Shown here: in pieces, positions 8,822 through 17,164 of the stretch
Numbering within the stretch: the first letter of the stretch is position 1
Layout of the letters: every line of letters starts with the position of its first letter
DNA from: CAZVRZ01 sp964629965
Lineage (GTDB): Bacteria; Chloroflexota; Anaerolineae; Anaerolineales; UBA4823
NCBI GenBank assembly: GCA_964629965.1
Contig: CAZVRZ010000059.1
Coordinates: 1-32,619, forward strand
Length of the DNA: 32,619 nucleotides
Direction of reading: 5' to 3'
Translations under genes and position numbers: made by a program
The notes under the pieces: model-generated
What the model saw: only the letters and a program-made list of their open reading frames with translations
Told to the model about the DNA's origin: nothing
The model's database searches: none

Positions 8822-9504
8822 GTCAGTGGACTGATTTTTTGTAGTCATTGTGGCAAGCCCATGGTGGGTGGAAAAGCGGGTAAAAACCGCTGGAGGTATT
8901 ATATTTGCTCAAAAAAAGAACGTGATGGTTCGTGTGATTCTACTCGTCTCAGCGCCGAGAGAATTGAACAAACCATCATCGATTTAATCCGGGATAATAT
9001 CCTCACAAAGGATAATCTCCTCATGTTGTGGAATCGCTGGCAAGCTGCATGTGCGGCGAACACTGACACTATCCAGACAGAGATGGACAAATATCGCAAA
9101 CAACTGACTGGCTCAAGTGAGCAATTGAAAATGTTCTCAATGCCATTGAAGAAGAGGGTTCATCACCTGCGCTCAAGGGGCGATTGGCCAAGCGCGAGGT
9201 AGAAAAAGCAGAGATTGAAGAAGCTATTACGCGATTGGATACTCAAAGAAAATTGGCAGGAAATAAGCCACCCAGCTCTGAATATCTCGAAGAATTAGCC
9301 GAGAAGCTTCGTGAAAGGTTACTCAGTAGTGATCCTGAGCAATCAAAACCAGTAATTCAAGCTTTTATCGTCAAGATAGAAGCTAGCGAGGAAAGCGGGA
9401 GGGTCACTTACACCCTCCCGTCGTCGTCTATTATGGGGCATACTAGAGATATAGGAATTGCCCCCTTGGGGGCACCAGGAATTGCAAAAGAAGCTGCAGA
9501 ATAG
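8822..9504 (+). pseudogene. Large serine recombinase, 3' part (zinc ribbon and coiled coil, frameshifted)
   Basis: This continues the recombinase after the insertion. The zinc-ribbon domain begins SGLIFCSHCGKPM, with further cysteines in YYICSKKERDGSC, followed by the coiled-coil-rich C-terminus. Near 9116-9125 the frame breaks: upstream reads KYRKQLTGSSEQ, and the next frame reads AIENVLNAIEEEGSSPALKG, the normal family sequence. A single-base deletion explains this. The second frame ends at 9504 with the stop in a hairpin loop. It may be a true mutation or a sequencing error. Confidence 0.85.
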
Positions 9505-9515
9505 CAGCTTCTTTT
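9486..9515 (+). terminator. Terminator hairpin overlapping the recombinase stop
   Basis: A perfect 12-bp stem (AAAAGAAGCTGC / GCAGCTTCTTTT) with a 6-nt loop containing the TAG stop. The stem is flanked by A and T runs, so it could terminate transcription in both directions. Confidence 0.75.
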
Positions 9516-9527
9516 ATGTTTAAGCAT

Positions 9528-9553
9528 GTAGACAACATCAGCCTGATGTCTAC
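9528..9553. other. Nested inverted repeat near the presumed element end
   Basis: GTAGAC and ACATCA arms mirror TGATGT and GTCTAC around a GCC centre; ACATCA-GCC-TGATGT is a perfect palindrome with an imperfect outer extension. It lies between the recombinase and the convergent GGDEF gene. It may be part of an attachment site or a terminator for the GGDEF gene; nothing in the window decides. Confidence 0.35.
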
Positions 9554-9578
9554 TCAGGGGTGGGCGGAGATTGGATTG

Positions 9579-11840
9579 TTATCCTTCTGATTCTATCGGG
9601 TCGAGGCTGGGCAAGGTTTTATCCCACACCGTTACCCGGTTGCGGCCGGTTTTTTTCGAGTGGTACAGGGCCTGGTCGGCTTTGATGATGAGCATCTCAG
9701 CCTCCTGCCCGTGGGTGGGATAAGAAGCCACGCCAAAGGACATGTGGATATGCAGGTTTTTTCCGGAGTACTGGAAGTCCTGCCCGGCAATCTCCAGGCG
9801 AATATCCTCGGCGCGCCGGCAGGTTGTATCCAGGGTTGCGCCCGGCATGACTATCAGGAATTCCTCGCCGCCATAGCGGCAGATAAAATCTGAGCTGCGG
9901 GCATGCTGTTGCAGCAGCCTGGCGATTTCGATCAAGACGTGGTCGCCTGCCAGGTGACCGTAGGTATCGTTGACGCGTTTGAAGTGGTCGATATCGGAAA
10001 CGATGATGCTCAGGCAGCCGCCTTCATCTTGGGCGCTGGCAATCTCGATCGGCAATCTTTCGGCCAGGAAGCGCCGGTTTTTCAGCCCGGTCAATGGGTC
10101 TCGCCGGGATTGCTCGCGCAGTTCGGCTTGCAGGCTTTCGATCTCATCAAAACGACGGCGTAATTCTGCGGTGCGCTCTTCCACGCGTTGCTCCAGGTCG
10201 CGGTTTAGTTCTTCCAGGGCCCGCTGGACCTGCACGCGCTCAGTGATATCCTTGCCAAAGGCTGACACGCCAAAAACCTGGCCGTCTTGGATGAGCAGGT
10301 TGAAGCTCAGTTCCAGCAGGATGTTACCAGCAAAGGTTTCATATTGTATGGTGTAGGAACCTTCCGCCAGAGTCCGCTGGTAATAGTGCCGCCAGGCCTG
10401 GATCCGACTCGGGGTGGGAAAGAGATCTTCCGGGCGCAGGCCCACTTTGATGTGAATGCCGCGCATATTGAGGAAGTAATTGCGGAGCCCGGTATTGAAG
10501 GTCAACAGCCCGAAGGATTGGGCGTCGACCGACCAGATGAAATCGGAGGTGCTGTCGATGATGGCTTTGAGGGTAGCCTGCGAGGCTTGCAGCGCGGTTT
10601 CGGCCTGTTTGCGCTCTGCCAGTACCAGTTCTCGCTCGGCAATGTTTGCCTGGGCCTGGGCGTACAGTTGCCCGTTCTGGATGGCGATGGCGATCTGTCC
10701 GCCCAGCATTTCCAGCAGGGAAATTTGATCGGCAGTGTAGGCGTTCGGCGCGTGGCTTTGCATAGACAGAACGCCTACCGGTCGATCGTGAATTTTCAGC
10801 GGGATACCGATGATCGAGCAGGTGGGCTCACCGGGCTGGCGGATAATTTGCAGGGGAATGGATAGGTTGAACGTGTCTGGGATGTATAGCACCTGAATAT
10901 GTTGGATGACATATCCGGCCACGCCGCTGCTTTCCTGCAGGTTGCGAGCGGCAACGCCGCGCCGTTCTCCATCTTTCATAAAGAAGGGAAAGCGCAGCAT
11001 CCCGTCAGCTTCATCGTAGAGCGCCACGTAAAAGGTATGTGTGTCGCCGATTTGCTGGCACTGCTGGTAGATGGTCTGCATGAGCTGTTCAAAATCCAGG
11101 CCGGCGGTGATGATGACGCCGATCTGGTTGGCCAACTTCAACTGCTGTGCCAGGCGCTGGGCGGCGCCCTCGCTCTCCTTCAGCGCTGTTTCTATCTGCT
11201 TGCGTTCATTGATCTCCTGGCGCGCTTGCTCGTACAGGCGCGCGTTCTGGATCGCCACCGCGGCTTGAGCGGCGAACATTTCCGCCTGCTGCACATCCTG
11301 GTCGGTGAACTTGCGCAAGGAAGAGTTGGCTATCAGGGTTAAGACACCAATCACGGCTCCCTTGAGGATTAACGGCACGCCTATCACCGTGCTTGGAGGG
11401 TCGCTGACCAGCACCGTGGCATGTCCCTGCCAGACAGTATAGTCATCGACAATCTGCGCTTGGGCAGTGTGGTAAACCTGGCCGGCCACTCCCTGGCCGA
11501 CCGGCACCAGGATGCCACTGCGCCCAGCGTTGATGCCAGACCCATACACCAGGCGCAGCGCCTGGCTCTCTGGCTCGTAAAAGTAAACCCCGCCGCCACG
11601 GTCGGCCGCCAGCAGTAACTCGGCCTGCTCGAGGATGTTGGATAGGAGCACCGGCAGGCGCAGCTCGGCGCCAATGTTGAGCGTTACATGGTGAATAGCC
11701 AACAGCAATTCGGTGGTGTAGCTGCCCTCTGCACCGCGAATACCGCCTGCCAGCCGGCCTTGGGTAGTTTGATTTTTAGAGATATTCATGCCATTCTTCG
11801 GGCAAGAATTGGCAAGTGCATTCTTTTGTCGCTTCTTCAT
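9579..11840 (-). CDS. Diguanylate cyclase with GAF-GAF-PAS-GGDEF architecture
   Basis: A 753-aa soluble sensor enzyme making c-di-GMP. GAF1 lies at about residues 45-195 and GAF2 at about 235-395, each followed by a helical linker. A PAS domain lies at about 425-550 (TLKAIIDSTSDFIWSVD), then a coiled coil (ELNRDLEQRVEERTAELRR), then the GGDEF domain from about 590. The active-site motif is GGEEF (657-661), and RSSD (648-651) sits exactly five residues before it, matching the product-inhibition I-site, so the enzyme should be active and feedback-inhibited. No transmembrane segment is seen, so it senses cytoplasmic ligands. The ATG at 11840 has no clear ribosome-binding site; 11789 is an alternative. 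Confidence 0.93.
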   Translation of the reverse strand: MKKRQKNALANSCPKNGMNISKNQTTQGRLAGGIRGAEGSYTTELLLAIHHVTLNIGAELRLPVLLSNILEQAELLLAADRGGGVYFYEPESQALRLVYGSGINAGRSGILVPVGQGVAGQVYHTAQAQIVDDYTVWQGHATVLVSDPPSTVIGVPLILKGAVIGVLTLIANSSLRKFTDQDVQQAEMFAAQAAVAIQNARLYEQARQEINERKQIETALKESEGAAQRLAQQLKLANQIGVIITAGLDFEQLMQTIYQQCQQIGDTHTFYVALYDEADGMLRFPFFMKDGERRGVAARNLQESSGVAGYVIQHIQVLYIPDTFNLSIPLQIIRQPGEPTCSIIGIPLKIHDRPVGVLSMQSHAPNAYTADQISLLEMLGGQIAIAIQNGQLYAQAQANIAERELVLAERKQAETALQASQATLKAIIDSTSDFIWSVDAQSFGLLTFNTGLRNYFLNMRGIHIKVGLRPEDLFPTPSRIQAWRHYYQRTLAEGSYTIQYETFAGNILLELSFNLLIQDGQVFGVSAFGKDITERVQVQRALEELNRDLEQRVEERTAELRRRFDEIESLQAELREQSRRDPLTGLKNRRFLAERLPIEIASAQDEGGCLSIIVSDIDHFKRVNDTYGHLAGDHVLIEIARLLQQHARSSDFICRYGGEEFLIVMPGATLDTTCRRAEDIRLEIAGQDFQYSGKNLHIHMSFGVASYPTHGQEAEMLIIKADQALYHSKKTGRNRVTVWDKTLPSLDPIESEG

Positions 11841-12004
11841 AGGATATTCGAGAGGGTAGTTAAAGTTTCCGAATTTGAGTAACGATACAGACTTCCACGC
11901 CCGGCATTTTCATCCTTTATCCGAGTATAGCACAAGAGCTGAATCTCAAAAGGGGTTTTGGCTTTGTTTTGGGCGGCTGCTGAAGAGGTGGTGTTTTCTG
12001 GTAT

Positions 12005-13304
12005 TCAACTGTTTGCCAGTTTTTTAGGCAAGGAAATTAAGAGATTGAACACCAGGTAAGCCAGAGAGACCATCCACAAAGGACCCAGGCCGGCGCGATA
12101 GCGATCGTCGCCACTATGCGTGATCAAATAGGGCAGGGATAACCCGATCACCAGGAGCAGCAGGAGCAGTCCTTTGCGGCCTTCCTTGAAGATCAGCAAA
12201 ATCAGGCCAGAGGCTGACATACAGATCAGGAAAGCATTGCCCCAAAACCAGAGTTGATTGGCTGCAGATGGAAAACGGCTGAACTGCCAGGCGCCAAACA
12301 AGAAATAGTACAGGCTGTACAAACGCAATTCGATGGCGCGCCCAGGGTGCTGAACGATATAGCTGATCGCCGCTTGGCCCAGGGCCTGGTTGCGTTGAAC
12401 TTCGTTCAGTTGTGCCAGATCGATACCTTCTAGCTGAGGCTGCGGGCCTCGATAGAAACCGCCCGTGGCCAGGGGATTGTTGCCAAACCATAATTCCAGC
12501 GGCAGGTTATCTGTAAATGGCACGAACTGGTGAAAAACCCGGCCATTACGAACGGCCCAGGGGGCCAGCAGCGAGGCAGCCAACAGCAGCGAAACAATGT
12601 GGATGCGTACGTGCGTGGCGAAAGGCTGTCGGCGCAGCCCTACAAAGAAAAGCCAGGCATGAGCAAGAAATATGAAGCCTGCAATCGCAGGATTCTCCAG
12701 CAGTGCCACTCCTTCCAGCAGCCCAAGCACAAGCGTACGGCGCAGGGTGGGGTTCTCCTGCAGACGCAGGTAGGCCAACAGCAGGGCGGAGAAAATGAGC
12801 ATATCGTATAGCATGTGACCAGGGAAGATAAGCTGAAAGGATTAAAAAGGGGTTGATTGCGTAGAAGAATACGGCCAGTATCGCTGCGGCAGGAGGCATG
12901 AAGCGCTGACCCAACTTGAAGATGACTACCATCGTCATGCCCGCCACGGCAGCTTTCAGGATTTGATCCACCAGGTGTGCCTGATAGGGGGTGGATGAGT
13001 CATAGGCGATCGGGGTCCACTCGTCAGGAAATGGCAGGAAGCAAGCTGCCAGCAGCAGGGTATAGGCGGGTGGTTTGTGGGCTGTTGGCAGGCCGGAAAA
13101 GGAATACCCTTGCCCATTCAAGAGGCTGCGAGCGATCAGACCCTCTTCCTGATCATTGAAATCGTGTCCCCACAGCACACCGATGAATGCCAGGCGCAGC
13201 AGTACGGCACAGATCACCATCGGGAAGAGAAGGGATTTTGCGTCTTTGAGAGAAAGTGAAACGAGCGAATTGATAAACTTTCCAGTGGGTGCAGGCGAGG
13301 CCAT
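12005..13304 (-). pseudogene. GT39/PMT-like membrane glycosyltransferase, frameshifted
   Basis: Two overlapping frames together make one polytopic membrane protein of about 430 aa, resembling ArnT/PMT-type polyprenyl-phosphate-sugar transferases. The N-terminal half (13304 down to about 12815) has a hydrophobic helix and the periplasmic loop HDFNDQEEGLIARSLLNGQG, matching the acidic family motif, with HKPPAYTLLLA after it. The C-terminal half (down to 12005) carries several more helices. The join near 12812-12816 reads SAYLPWSH in one frame and MLYDMLIFSALLLAY in the next; one extra base explains it. The start could be GTG 13310 or ATG 13304. No other disabling change is seen, so a sequencing error is possible. 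Confidence 0.75.
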
Positions 13305-13408
13305 CGTCACTCAGGCTTTCGGGTCAAGCGGTTTTGGGGTGCATGATCATGACTATTTTACCGCCCTTTGATCTCAGCACTGAAATCTTCCGGCTCAGCC
13401 TTCAATGG

Positions 13409-13844
13409 CTAGTAACACTTGGCGATGTATTTCACGCCGGCCATCTCCTTGAAGTGGACATTTTGAGTCCAGAGCGTGGCATCGTGCTCGCGGGCAGTCG
13501 CCAGGATGATGCTGTCGGCCAGCGGGAGTTTCAGCTCAAAAGAAAGCTCGGCCGCCGCCAGCGCCAGGTTCTCGTCCAGGTCAACCACCAGTCCTTCTTG
13601 CATCAGGGCGACCGCCTCGAGAGCATCGTCGCGGTTTTTTGCGATCAAGACGCGTTTAAATACTTCAAACAGGCTGACCGTAGGCACGAGGATGGTTTCC
13701 GGGTCTTCAATGGCAGGAGCAAAANNNNNNNNNNCAATTTACAATAATCAATTTCTCCGTCTCTTCTATCGCCGGAGCAAAAAAATCGGCATTTTCGCCG
13801 TTAGTGAAATACTCCAGCCAGCCAGAGGAATCGATCACGTTCAT
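13409..13844 (-). CDS. vapC: VapC-type PIN-domain toxin, split by an assembly gap
   Basis: A PIN-domain ribonuclease toxin. The N-terminus (MNVIDSSGWLEYFTNGENAD) carries the first catalytic Asp (VIDSS). After the gap the sequence resumes FAPAIEDPETILVPTVSLFE and runs to the C-terminus, with KLPLADSIILATAREHDATLWTQNVHF holding the conserved acidic positions. The 10-N gap lies at 13725-13734. The sequence before the gap (FFAPAIEETEKLIIVN) and after it cover the same stretch of the protein, so the join duplicates about 15 residues. The true gene would be about 130 aa. Its ATG overlaps the antitoxin stop (ATGA). Confidence 0.87.
13725..13734. other. Assembly gap (10 N) with duplicated flanks
   Basis: Ten N separate two versions of the same sequence: 13704-13724 and 13762-13782 match at 18 of 21 positions in the same orientation. 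Two diverged contigs covering one gene seem to have been placed end to end. Confidence 0.9.
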
Positions 13845-14050
13845 ACCCGGTCTTGCTCTTCGCGCTCGATCTCGCTGCTCATGCCTTTCAAGAAGCCGCG
13901 CGCCTCTTTGATCTCACGCACAAGCACGATCTCCAGGCGTTTGCCGTAAACGATCAGGCGCACCTTCTGGCCAGGCTTGACTTGCCACTTTTCACGGATG
14001 GCGCGTGGGATCACGATCTGGTATTTGGATGAGATGGTGACTGTGTCCAT
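13841..14050 (-). CDS. vapB: AbrB/SpoVT-family antitoxin (VapB type)
   Basis: A 69-aa swapped-hairpin DNA-binding protein: TISSKYQIVIPRAIREKWQVK with GQKVRLIVYGKRLEIV is the AbrB/SpoVT domain, and the acidic C-terminal tail (MSSEIEREEQDRV) would bind and neutralise the toxin. AAGGAG lies 9 nt before the ATG, and the stop overlaps the VapC start. The complex probably represses its own promoter just upstream. Confidence 0.9.
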   Translation of the reverse strand: MDTVTISSKYQIVIPRAIREKWQVKPGQKVRLIVYGKRLEIVLVREIKEARGFLKGMSSEIEREEQDRV

Positions 14051-14085
14051 GTCTTACTACTCCTTATCGAATAGGGGTATGTAAG

Positions 14086-14094
14086 ATTATACCA
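14086..14094 (-). promoter_or_regulatory. Extended -10 promoter of vapBC
   Basis: TGGTATAAT on the minus strand is a TGn extended -10 box, 35 nt before the antitoxin ATG, with no good -35. It would give a leader of about 28 nt. Confidence 0.55.
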
Positions 14095-14272
14095 CAGGGC
14101 CAGGTTTGACTTCAGCGGCAAGCAAAAACAGGCCGCTTATCCAGCTTGCTTAGCAGGCTGAGCTCCAAGGGCGATCGCTACTAGCGTCCCGATCCATCCC
14201 GGCGATGACTTCACCCTGCTACCCCACGACATGCAGTTGGGATTCGATGTACTTACGGCAGATGTGATTTGA

Positions 14273-14318
14273 ATTTTACAAAATAATGTGCATTTTGTAA
14301 ATTGCCAATTTACAAAAG
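14273..14318. promoter_or_regulatory. Palindrome array with TTTTGTAAA half-sites
   Basis: A perfect 11-bp inverted repeat, TTTTGTAAATT-GCC-AATTTACAAAA (14294-14318), is preceded by a third half-site AATTTTACAAAA at 14273-14284. It lies about 75 nt before the higB start. It could be an operator for the HigBA complex or another regulator; without a U-run after it on the plus strand it is not a typical terminator. Confidence 0.5.
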
Positions 14319-14356
14319 TGGGGGGTTTTCTGCGATCAACTCGCGTACAGAGAGTC

Positions 14357-14385
14357 TTGCAGTAATATAATATCCGTGCTATTAT
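14357..14385 (+). promoter_or_regulatory. Candidate higBA promoter(s)
   Basis: TTGCAG (14357-14362) and TATTAT (14380-14385) are 17 nt apart; initiation from them would fall at or next to the ATG at 14392, giving a leaderless or nearly leaderless mRNA. A perfect TATAAT at 14366-14371 could instead give a leader of about 15 nt, but it lacks a good -35. Confidence 0.45.
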
Positions 14386-14391
14386 ATATTC

Positions 14392-14685
14392 ATGATCCAA
14401 TCGTTCAAGACAAAGGGCGCAGAAGATATCTTCAACGGGATCAACTCGCGTGAGGCCAGGCGCACCTGCCCAGAGAGCCTTTGGCGAGTAGCTGCACGAA
14501 AACTAGATCAACTGGACTCGGTCGAGACGCCCCACGAGCTGCGCATTCCACCGGGCAATCGCCTGGAGGAGCTTTCTGGAGAACGCAAGGGCCAATATAG
14601 TATCCGCATCAATGACCAGTACCGAATTTGTTTCACCTGGACGATATCTGGCCCAGATCAGATTGAAATCGTTGATTATCATTAG
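14392..14685 (+). CDS. higB: HigB/RelE-superfamily toxin
   Basis: A 97-aa mRNA interferase of the plasmid-maintenance 'killer' family: opening IQSFKTKGAEDIFNG, the mid-domain LDQLDSVETPHELRIPPGNRLEEL, and the ending GQYSIRINDQYRICFTW with IEIVDYH are all typical. It would cleave mRNA on the ribosome. It precedes its antitoxin by 18 nt, the reversed toxin-first order characteristic of higBA. Confidence 0.93.
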   Translation: MIQSFKTKGAEDIFNGINSREARRTCPESLWRVAARKLDQLDSVETPHELRIPPGNRLEELSGERKGQYSIRINDQYRICFTWTISGPDQIEIVDYH

Positions 14686-14703
14686 ATCAAGAGGAAGGCA
14701 ATT

Positions 14704-15021
14704 ATGATCCGTGTTCCGACCCATCGTACCCCAACCCATCCCGGTGAAATGCTGTTGGAAGAATTTCTGGCGCCGATGGGTTTGACACAGCGTGAGTTGG
14801 CCGATGCCATCCATGTTCCCTACCAACGCGTCAACGACCTGGTCAACGGACGACGCGGCATGACGCCCAATACCGCCCTCAGGCTGGCAAAGTTTTTCGG
14901 CAATACCCCGGCCTTTTGGATGAATCTGCAACTGCGCTGGGACTTATATTTCGCCCAGCAGGAGGAGCAGCAGGTGTTGGATGGCATCCAGCCTCACCAG
15001 CATCCGCTGGCAGGAGACTAG
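14704..15021 (+). CDS. higA: HigA-family antitoxin (XRE type)
   Basis: A 105-aa antitoxin with the family signature HPGEMLLEEFLAPMGLTQRELADAI, HTH helices through YQRVNDLVNGRRGMTPNTALRLAKFF, and FWMNLQLRWDLYFAQ. It binds HigB and represses the operon. GAGGAAGG lies 5 nt upstream of the ATG. Length is normal. Confidence 0.94.
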   Translation: MIRVPTHRTPTHPGEMLLEEFLAPMGLTQRELADAIHVPYQRVNDLVNGRRGMTPNTALRLAKFFGNTPAFWMNLQLRWDLYFAQQEEQQVLDGIQPHQHPLAGD

Positions 15022-15111
15022 ACGCTTCTGCAAGGCTTGTCAGAATCACTGTTTCAGCTCAAGGCCGCCGCATCCTCCGCGTCAGGTGCACGTTTTGCTA
15101 ACCCGTTTTTT

Positions 15112-16038
15112 TTATTTACGAGTCCTTTCAATAGCCGCGTCCACATAATCAGCAAAGCGTTCTGTTGCTGGTGGTTCAGAAATCCAACCGCCTGGGTTGA
15201 ACATGGGTCGCACCGCGGCAGCAAGCTCCCAAAAACCGAGATTTTCAACAGGCTTACTCATTTCATTTTCGTATGCTGCCAAAAACGCGTCTGCCGCCTC
15301 ACTCATGCCGCAGAGGATCATATCCATTCGACAATACGCCACATCAATACCAGGATCACCTTGGGCCGCTTCTTCCCAATCTACCACCGCAGAGATAACT
15401 CCTTTGTCCCATAAAATATTGCCAGACCAGTAGTCTATATGAACCAGAGAAGGTTCCACTCTGATCAAGCCAGGAAGGTAATTTAACATTGCCTGCCACA
15501 AAGCACTTCCTTTTGGGTGAACGCTTATATATGGGGGCATTGAGTCTTTGGATTTCAAGAACCAGAGAACTTCACGATTTGCGTCCAGCAAAAATGATGT
15601 ATTTGAAGCATTCATCGGAATGCGATGAATACTTGCCAGTGTTTTTGCAAGTGTCGCTGCCCAGTGCGCTGGATACGGCTGCGCCATGATCAATTTGCCA
15701 GGCATGTAGCGCGTGACGATACCTGGAGAGCCTAATATTGTTCCAGCATCATCCAAATACAGAGGTTCGGGCGCCGGTAAACCATGCTTTGTGAGGAGTT
15801 GTAAAGTTTTGAACTCCCGACGTGCTTTCTCGCTGCGATCATAATCACCGTAAATCGCATAGCGCCTTGTTACAACCTGAAAGATAGAGCCATCGGCTGC
15901 CTTGCCGTCAACAAGATGGGTAGAATTTGAGAAATCGCCTTCCAGCGAATGAATGGCGACAAAATCAGAACCTGGCACAATCATTTCTAGCAAAGATTGG
16001 AGTGACTCTGGTGATGGGAAGTTTTTGTCTTGGCTCAT
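15112..16038 (-). CDS. Aminoglycoside/choline-kinase-fold phosphotransferase
   Basis: A 308-aa small-molecule kinase of the APH family. It has the catalytic loop HIDYWSGN (200-207, catalytic Asp202 and Asn207) and the metal-binding Asp220 in VVDWEEAAQGDPGIDVAY. The N-lobe carries a strand-lysine region around VVTRRYAIY and GLPAPEPLYLDD. The substrate cannot be told from sequence; many such genes act on sugars or choline-like alcohols and are not resistance determinants. It stands alone, convergent with higBA; no ribosome-binding site is evident at ATG 16038. Confidence 0.87.
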   Translation of the reverse strand: MSQDKNFPSPESLQSLLEMIVPGSDFVAIHSLEGDFSNSTHLVDGKAADGSIFQVVTRRYAIYGDYDRSEKARREFKTLQLLTKHGLPAPEPLYLDDAGTILGSPGIVTRYMPGKLIMAQPYPAHWAATLAKTLASIHRIPMNASNTSFLLDANREVLWFLKSKDSMPPYISVHPKGSALWQAMLNYLPGLIRVEPSLVHIDYWSGNILWDKGVISAVVDWEEAAQGDPGIDVAYCRMDMILCGMSEAADAFLAAYENEMSKPVENLGFWELAAAVRPMFNPGGWISEPPATERFADYVDAAIERTRK

Positions 16039-16151
16039 ACAGAAAGGTGTTGTTTTGCAAAAAACGCATGATCAGGACAGCGGGCTAACGGTGCGCGTAA
16101 ACAACAGGTGGCGGACGGGGAAAGCCATCCGCTTCAGGCTGCGTTGGGGTG

Positions 16152-16895
16152 TCAGGAACTACCCTTGCGGCGCACGAGCGTCATCCCAATTAGCCGCGAG
16201 ACGACGACGGCGACATAGGCGATGCCGGCGAACTGCTCCAGCATCACCAGCGCCCGTGCTGGGGGGGCGACCGGCATGATGTCGCCGAGGCCAGTGGCAG
16301 AAAGATTGGTGAAACTTAGGGAGAGAAGCTCGAGGAAAGTCTGTGGTTGGTTGGGGTTAATACTGCTGACGAAGCTGCCGGGAGACCATGTTTGGCAGGC
16401 GAGGTATAAAAAGGCGAAGCCCCATGCCAGCAGGGTGAAGGTGGCTCCAGCCGCGAACAATTCGTCGGTGGTCACCCGGAAATCCCTCATCATGTAGGTT
16501 ACCAGGCTGCCGGCGGCATAGAAATACACGGCTGCTTCGAACAGGGATGACCAGATCAACAGGGTGGGATCCGTGGAGAAGATCGATAACAGGGAAAGCA
16601 CAAATGCCGGGGCGGCGAGGATCCAGACGATGCGCCGGGTGGCTGGATTATGGTTGATGACCCAAACCACCAAGGCTAAAACCAGGACGCCGAAGGCCGC
16701 CAGCAATGCCCGTCCACCGGAGCTGCCATCAAAGGCGACATTCAGGATCAGACTGACGAGCTGCGCGGCGAGCAGGAAAGCGGAAGGATGCTGGCGGGCA
16801 AGACCACGCCAATTCCTGAAAGGACTACGCAGTTGAGTACTACTGCCGTTCTTCGTTCTGCTAAGGCGGGCATTTCTCTTCATCTTATTGGGCAT
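16152..16895 (-). CDS. Potassium-channel-like membrane protein with TGLGD filter
   Basis: A 247-aa membrane protein. Hydrophobic segments lie at about 39-56, 62-80, 87-106, 112-134 and 146-166; a pore loop (LSLSFTNLSATGLGDIMP) and a final helix (about 214-238) follow. The filter TGLGD (201-205) replaces the usual TVGYGD, so this belongs to the Ion_trans_2 superfamily but with altered or unknown selectivity. The N-terminal 30 residues are basic and cytoplasmic. GGAGAGG stands just before ATG 16895. Confidence 0.8.
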   Translation of the reverse strand: MPNKMKRNARLSRTKNGSSTQLRSPFRNWRGLARQHPSAFLLAAQLVSLILNVAFDGSSGGRALLAAFGVLVLALVVWVINHNPATRRIVWILAAPAFVLSLLSIFSTDPTLLIWSSLFEAAVYFYAAGSLVTYMMRDFRVTTDELFAAGATFTLLAWGFAFLYLACQTWSPGSFVSSINPNQPQTFLELLSLSFTNLSATGLGDIMPVAPPARALVMLEQFAGIAYVAVVVSRLIGMTLVRRKGSS

Positions 16896-17000
16896 CTCCT
16901 CTCCATGTCGTCCGTTGCTGACGATTAATTATACCTGGAGATGAGTTTTGCTATCAAGCTTGTTTACGCTTGTTAGCCACGCTTCTCTTAAAATCGGGGT

Positions 17001-17043
17001 TTGGGGTGTTGTAGGGTGGCTTTACCACTCTACAACACCCCAA
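17001..17043. repeat. 19-bp inverted repeat between divergent genes
   Basis: TTGGGGTGTTGTAGGGTGG (17001-17019) and its complement (17025-17043) pair with one G-T wobble around a 5-nt loop CTTTA. It lies between divergent genes, about 106 nt upstream of the channel start, with no U-run, so an operator or RNA structure is likelier than a terminator. Confidence 0.6.
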
Positions 17044-17164
17044 ATACGCCTTTCTCGAATGTATAACATTTTGTACAACCTGCCGGGTGAGATTCTCATG
17101 CTGCAGGGGCAGAAACGGCGCGATAATGAAAAAGCGCCTGGCTGCGCAGTGAAGGAGGAATCTG

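Larger units (their letters stand above)
14051..14391. other. Intergenic region between vapBC and higBA
   Basis: A 341-bp divergent spacer. It holds an extended -10 for vapB, a palindrome array at 14273-14318 and a promoter for higB. The minus-strand open frame 14137-14400 shows no domain and is not called. A short plus-strand reading (LPHDMQLGFDVLTADVI) may be a decayed gene fragment but cannot be assigned. Confidence 0.5.

Noticed and set aside
10287..10865. 192-aa plus-strand frame in the GGDEF gene
   Set aside because: Antisense shadow; the minus strand has a full GAF-GAF-PAS-GGDEF protein.
14137..14400. 87-aa minus-strand frame between the two TA operons
   Set aside because: Covers the palindromes and promoter, has no domain and no ribosome-binding site.
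15112..16038. Antibiotic-resistance gene (aminoglycoside phosphotransferase)
   Set aside because: The fold is shared by many small-molecule kinases and no resistance subtype can be recognised, so no resistance claim is made.
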